Shown one piece after another: positions 6,976-9,551 of a DNA stretch of 9,551 nucleotides. The stretch's first letter is position 1, and each line of letters begins with the position of its first letter. The notes under the pieces are model-generated. The model was not told the DNA's origin. It did no database searches and worked only from the letters and a program-made list of their open reading frames with translations. The stretch is from Limnohabitans sp. (GTDB lineage Bacteria; Planctomycetota; Phycisphaerae; Phycisphaerales; SM1A02). Made by a program: the position numbers and the translations under genes. The stretch lies in assembly GCA_030054275.1 (NCBI GenBank), contig JASGCF010000053.1, forward strand, positions 2,659 to 12,209. The letters run 5' to 3'.

Positions 6976-8067
6976 CTATGGCAACGCCAGAGTGTCGCGG
7001 CCGCGAATGCCGCCCCGTGTCAGAAAGTGGGCACTGGTGTTTACCAAGAAGTCCGTCGCGTAACTCCCAAAGTAGCCTTGTGAGCCAAACGGCGTAGTCT
7101 TCAGCCACAGTCCTTGGCTTGTCGGAACACGCTGTTCTGTCTGCTTCGATTCCAGCGGAGTCAGCATGCGCACGGAACCATCGAAGAATGCTGTGAGTGG
7201 TCGACTCAGAATCGACTGATTCCAAAGGTATGGCCCGCCGCCCGGCATATTCGGATTGTCGAGCGATGGCGCGCCTTCAATCGCCCACATTTCCATCAAG
7301 CGCGTCTTGAGCGCTGGATGTTGGCATTGCGATACCGTTGGTGAGCGATAGCCATCGACATACTGCGAACCGTTTGTGTCTGGGCTGAGAAACGCTGAAA
7401 ACGCCGTCGAACCGTCACCGAAGACGCGCGGGTCGTACATCGCTGCGGGAGACAGCGTGTAGGTTGAGAGCGCGTTGAGGCCTGGCTCGTAGTCCGCGCC
7501 TTCTTGGATCTTTCGCCATGCGCGCCGCGAAATCGATGGATCATCTGGTGCGAAGAACGCCGCGTCGAGGTACCGCCCGTCGACATACTGGTTCAGTGCA
7601 GCAACATTGCCAAGGCGAAACGCGCCCTTCAGCGCATCAAGTGGCGCGGTCGACGAGGTGAAATTCATCGGCTTGAGCCACTGCTCACCACCACTACCTG
7701 GATTCGTTCCACATGCGGTGCTCATCGACCACTGCTGACCGTTCACATCGGTGCCAAGCAACACACTTGGAGCACATCCATTCGACTGTTGCCAAGCTTG
7801 CCAATTGCCTTGATAGCTGCCCAAATTGTCTGGGCAGAGTGAAAGTTGTCGATCGTTGAAGTCTGCTGCATATGCCTCATGTGCTGCGAAGAGTTGCGCG
7901 AGATTCGCGCGCGATTGCGTGCGTGCTGCAGAGCAACCCAAGCGTTGGAACATAGGCACGGTGACGGCAGCGGCAACAGCGCCAGCAGCAAGCACCGCGG
8001 CTGCTTCCACCGCTGTGAATCCGCGAAGTGGGCGCATGGACTTGTATGAAGAGGTTTCGTGATTCAC
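6976..8067 (-). CDS. prepilin-like protein, large periplasmic domain
   Basis: 363 residues, starting at a GTG that overlaps the stop of the upstream gene (shared GTGA, 8064-8067) with GGAGG 6 bases before it. An ATG ten codons later (8037) has no such site. The N-terminus has a prepilin cleavage motif: basic leader, RG|FTAVE with cleavage expected after Gly16 and Glu at mature position 5, then a hydrophobic helix to about 38. Prepilin peptidase would process this, leaving an inner-membrane or pseudopilus protein facing the periplasm. The large domain contains HEAYAADFNDRQ (63-74), LNQYVDGRYLDAAFFAP (158-174), QCQHPALKTR (247-256), AFFDGSVR (293-300) and a C-terminal TRGGIRGRDTL (350-360). These blocks recur in the neighbouring gene and, where visible, in the truncated one. 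Cys45, 78, 98, 119 and 248 could form disulfides. The family resembles Phycisphaerae 'type II secretion system proteins' whose role is unknown; the secretion link rests on the N-terminus only. Confidence 0.85.
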   Translation of the reverse strand: MNHETSSYKSMRPLRGFTAVEAAAVLAAGAVAAAVTVPMFQRLGCSAARTQSRANLAQLFAAHEAYAADFNDRQLSLCPDNLGSYQGNWQAWQQSNGCAPSVLLGTDVNGQQWSMSTACGTNPGSGGEQWLKPMNFTSSTAPLDALKGAFRLGNVAALNQYVDGRYLDAAFFAPDDPSISRRAWRKIQEGADYEPGLNALSTYTLSPAAMYDPRVFGDGSTAFSAFLSPDTNGSQYVDGYRSPTVSQCQHPALKTRLMEMWAIEGAPSLDNPNMPGGGPYLWNQSILSRPLTAFFDGSVRMLTPLESKQTEQRVPTSQGLWLKTTPFGSQGYFGSYATDFLVNTSAHFLTRGGIRGRDTLALP

Positions 8068-9164
8068 TTGCCACCTCCGTTGCGATCGCCATTTTCGCGG
8101 CTCAAGATGTCGCGGCCCAAAATGCCGCCCGTGGTCAAGATGTGAAATCCAGTGGCAAGACCGTCGACCGTACCCGTCGGTCGATAGCCGAGTTCACCAA
8201 GAGGAGTGTCACTACTCCACAAGCCATCACCCGACTTTGAACCATCGCGCACAATCAAGTCGTCGATCTCTGCATCAACCATGCGCACAGATTGCACGCT
8301 GCCATCGAAGAACAGCGTGTACGGCGCAGCTTCGCGACCAGATGAGAACGAAAGCCCTGCTTGTGGCGCGTTGCGCAGCCACTCCCACTCGCACATGCGT
8401 GACTTCAGCGACGGATGCGTGCACTGTGCATTCGTGGGCGCTTGCACGCTTGTGTCGAATGTGGTTGGCGCTCGGTATCCGCCGTCCGCGCGTGCGCGCA
8501 AGACTTCAGGGTTGAACATCGTTGCTGGCGATAGGCAATAGGTTGAGTCCGCGTAGCCGCCGGTGACATTCGCGATGGGATATGTGAACTCGCTCGCACT
8601 GCCGAATCGCGCAGAAACACCTGCATAGTTCGGATCATCGGCGCCGTAAAATTCGGGCGCGTAGAAGTTCTTCGCGAGATACTGGCGGAAGCCCCATGTG
8701 TTGTAGACGCGGAACGCGCCTCTTGCTGCTGCGGTATCGCTTGCCAAGTCAATCGGTACATACACATTCCAGTTGCCGCAATTTCCTGGGAAGCTCGTGC
8801 ACTTTCCAGATCCAAGATAGAAGCCCCAGACAGGAGAGCCGTCAAAACCCATGATCTGCTGATTTGGGCACGCGACTTGACTGGTGTACACCGCACAGTT
8901 GTAGCGCGTACCACCGGCGTCATACGGCAGTGCGGTCCACTGACGATCCGCCCAATCGGCTGCGTAGCAGGCGTGTGCTTGTCCAAGTTCTGCGAGTTTG
9001 TGCTCTGCATCGACGCCGCCGCGTTTCATGCCCACCGTCGTTGCTGTGACCGAAAGCAACACAGTGCACGCACCGAGTGCGGTCAGAAGTTCGGGCATCG
9101 TGAGCCCGCGCAGACCGTGTTGTCGCAAATTCGCCGCTTGATGATGTCGTCTGACAGTTGCCAT
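8064..9164 (-). CDS. prepilin-like protein, Cys-rich periplasmic domain
   Basis: 366 residues from the ATG at 9164, chosen because GGAGG lies 5 bases upstream; an in-frame start at 9215 would begin inside the leader hairpin and add a non-homologous 17 residues. A basic leader (RRHHQAANLRQHGLRG) is followed by G|LTMPE, with cleavage expected after Gly20 and Glu at mature +5, then a hydrophobic helix to about 45. The periplasmic domain parallels the downstream paralogue: HACYAADWADRQ (64-75), FRQYLAKNFYAPEFYG (159-174), SPATMFNPEVL (212-222), QCTHPSLKSR (247-256), LFFDGSVQ (284-291) and TTGGILGRDIL (344-354). It has eight cysteines outside the helix (66, 90, 99, 122, 129, 210, 248, 258). The spacings near 90/99 and 122/129 suggest local disulfides. 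It ends with a short hydrophilic Asn/Gly/Arg tail. Translation is probably coupled to the next gene by the GTGA overlap. Processing by prepilin peptidase is inferred; assembly into a pilus is not shown. Confidence 0.85.
   Translation of the reverse strand: MATVRRHHQAANLRQHGLRGLTMPELLTALGACTVLLSVTATTVGMKRGGVDAEHKLAELGQAHACYAADWADRQWTALPYDAGGTRYNCAVYTSQVACPNQQIMGFDGSPVWGFYLGSGKCTSFPGNCGNWNVYVPIDLASDTAAARGAFRVYNTWGFRQYLAKNFYAPEFYGADDPNYAGVSARFGSASEFTYPIANVTGGYADSTYCLSPATMFNPEVLRARADGGYRAPTTFDTSVQAPTNAQCTHPSLKSRMCEWEWLRNAPQAGLSFSSGREAAPYTLFFDGSVQSVRMVDAEIDDLIVRDGSKSGDGLWSSDTPLGELGYRPTGTVDGLATGFHILTTGGILGRDILSRENGDRNGGGK
8074..8078 (-). promoter_or_regulatory. ribosome binding site for the GTG start
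   Basis: GGAGG on the minus strand lies 6 bases before the GTG at 8067, inside the last codons of the upstream prepilin-like gene. It supports the GTG start and, with the GTGA overlap, translational coupling of the two genes. Confidence 0.7.
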
Positions 9165-9169
9165 CGCGA

Positions 9170-9174
9170 CCTCC
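9170..9174 (-). promoter_or_regulatory. ribosome binding site of middle prepilin-like gene
   Basis: GGAGG on the minus strand ends 5 bases before the ATG at 9164, which fixes that start. It lies only five bases beyond the U run of the leader hairpin, so folding of that leader could affect initiation. Confidence 0.7.
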
Positions 9175-9179
9175 GGGAT

Positions 9180-9213
9180 AAAAGTGGCCGAACAGCACAC
9201 ACCGTCCGGCCAC
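9180..9213 (-). terminator. terminator-like hairpin in gene leader
   Basis: Read on the minus strand, GTGGCCGGACGG pairs with CTGTTCGGCCAC around a 6-base loop (TGTGTG), giving a 12-bp stem with two G-T wobbles (9184-9213), followed at once by TTTT (9180-9183) and then A. This has the form of an intrinsic terminator, although the U run is short. It lies 51 bases after the stop of the truncated upstream gene and only about 16 bases before the next start codon. There is no room for a promoter after it. It may instead act as an attenuator, an mRNA stabiliser or a processing boundary within one operon. Confidence 0.5.
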
Positions 9214-9264
9214 ACGATCTACGCAGCGGAATGGCTGCAATGTGTCTCAACGCACAATTTTGTT

Positions 9265-9551
9265 TTATTGCGGTTCCAGCGTGTCGCGGCCAAGCACGCC
9301 CATTGCTGTGAGCCAGTGCACAGAGGTTGAAACAAAGAAGTCATGCGATTGACCGCCGCCAAATCCGCTCACCCCAAGCGGCGAGGTGCGCAGCCACAAC
9401 TTCGCTCCGCCAGCGCGGGCCTCCGCTTTCATCGCCTCACTTGTTCCGAACACTCGAACGCTGCCATCAAAGAAAAGGGCGAGCGAACGACTTCGAATCG
9501 ATTGATTCCACGCGTAGGGCGTCTGGCCGCCGGCGTAGGCTGGGTTTGCGC
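9265..9551 (-). CDS. prepilin-like protein, C-terminal part only
   Basis: The frame is open from the window edge (first whole codon at 9549) to a TAA at 9265-9267, giving 94 residues of C-terminus. It contains NPAYAGGQTPYAWNQSI, then LFFDGSVR, then KLWLRTSPLGVSGFGGG and TAMGVLGRDTL near the end. These align block by block with the C-terminus of the gene at 6976-8067 (NPNMPGGGPYLWNQSI, AFFDGSVR, LWLKTTPFGSQGY, TRGGIRGRDTL), so this is a third paralogue. The prepilin N-terminus is expected outside the window. An internal GTG at 9453 could be mistaken for a start, but the homology continues upstream of it. 97 bp separate its stop codon from the GGAGG-led start region of the next gene (100 bp to the ATG). 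Confidence 0.8.
   Translation of the reverse strand, partial: ANPAYAGGQTPYAWNQSIRSRSLALFFDGSVRVFGTSEAMKAEARAGGAKLWLRTSPLGVSGFGGGQSHDFFVSTSVHWLTAMGVLGRDTLEPQ

Noticed and set aside
9245..9250. TTGAGA on the minus strand as a -35 box for the middle prepilin-like gene
   Set aside because: No acceptable -10 hexamer lies 15-19 bases downstream; the only TA-containing hexamer (TAGATC) is 23 bases away.

Overview
The window looks like chromosomal DNA from a planctomycete, most likely of the Phycisphaerae/Phycisphaerales type. The main clue is a tandem set of large prepilin-like proteins of about 365 residues, each with an N-terminal cleavage/methylation motif, an 'AAD..DRQ' block and an 'FFDGSV' motif near the C-terminus. 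That style is typical of the expanded 'type II secretion system protein' families of that group. The lineage call is inference; there is no rRNA or marker gene here.

Layout, left to right. (1) 17-451 (+): a small two-helix membrane protein of the DUF3592 type. (2) 463-3069 (-): a long glycoside hydrolase family 35-like protein, convergent with the first gene. Its beta-galactosidase fold signatures are clear, but the catalytic and sugar-binding positions look degraded. (3) 3070-3283: a divergent intergenic region. (4) 3284-5062 and 5192-6946 (+): an outer-membrane efflux protein (TolC family) followed by a periplasmic adaptor (HlyD/MacA-like). Both carry lipoprotein-type signal peptides. No inner-membrane pump (ABC, RND or MFS) follows; the next genes run the opposite way. 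(5) 6976-9551 (-): three consecutive prepilin-like genes read right to left. The first is cut by the window edge, the second (9164-8064) and third (8067-6976) overlap by GTGA. A strong hairpin with a short U run lies in the leader of the second gene, immediately before its ribosome binding site.

How the genes work together: the TolC-like and adaptor proteins should form the outer-membrane and periplasmic parts of a tripartite exporter whose pump is encoded elsewhere or recruited from another system. The prepilin-like proteins are expected to be processed by a prepilin peptidase and to sit in the inner membrane or a pseudopilus, with large Cys-containing periplasmic domains. They share a C-terminal 'GRD[TI]L' signature. 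No link between the exporter and prepilin blocks is shown beyond their convergent adjacency.

I saw no tRNA, rRNA, CRISPR array, insertion sequence or attachment site. The points most worth a second look are the apparent pseudo-glycosidase, the pump-less exporter pair, the paralogous prepilin array with its C-terminal signature, and the leader hairpin inside that array.
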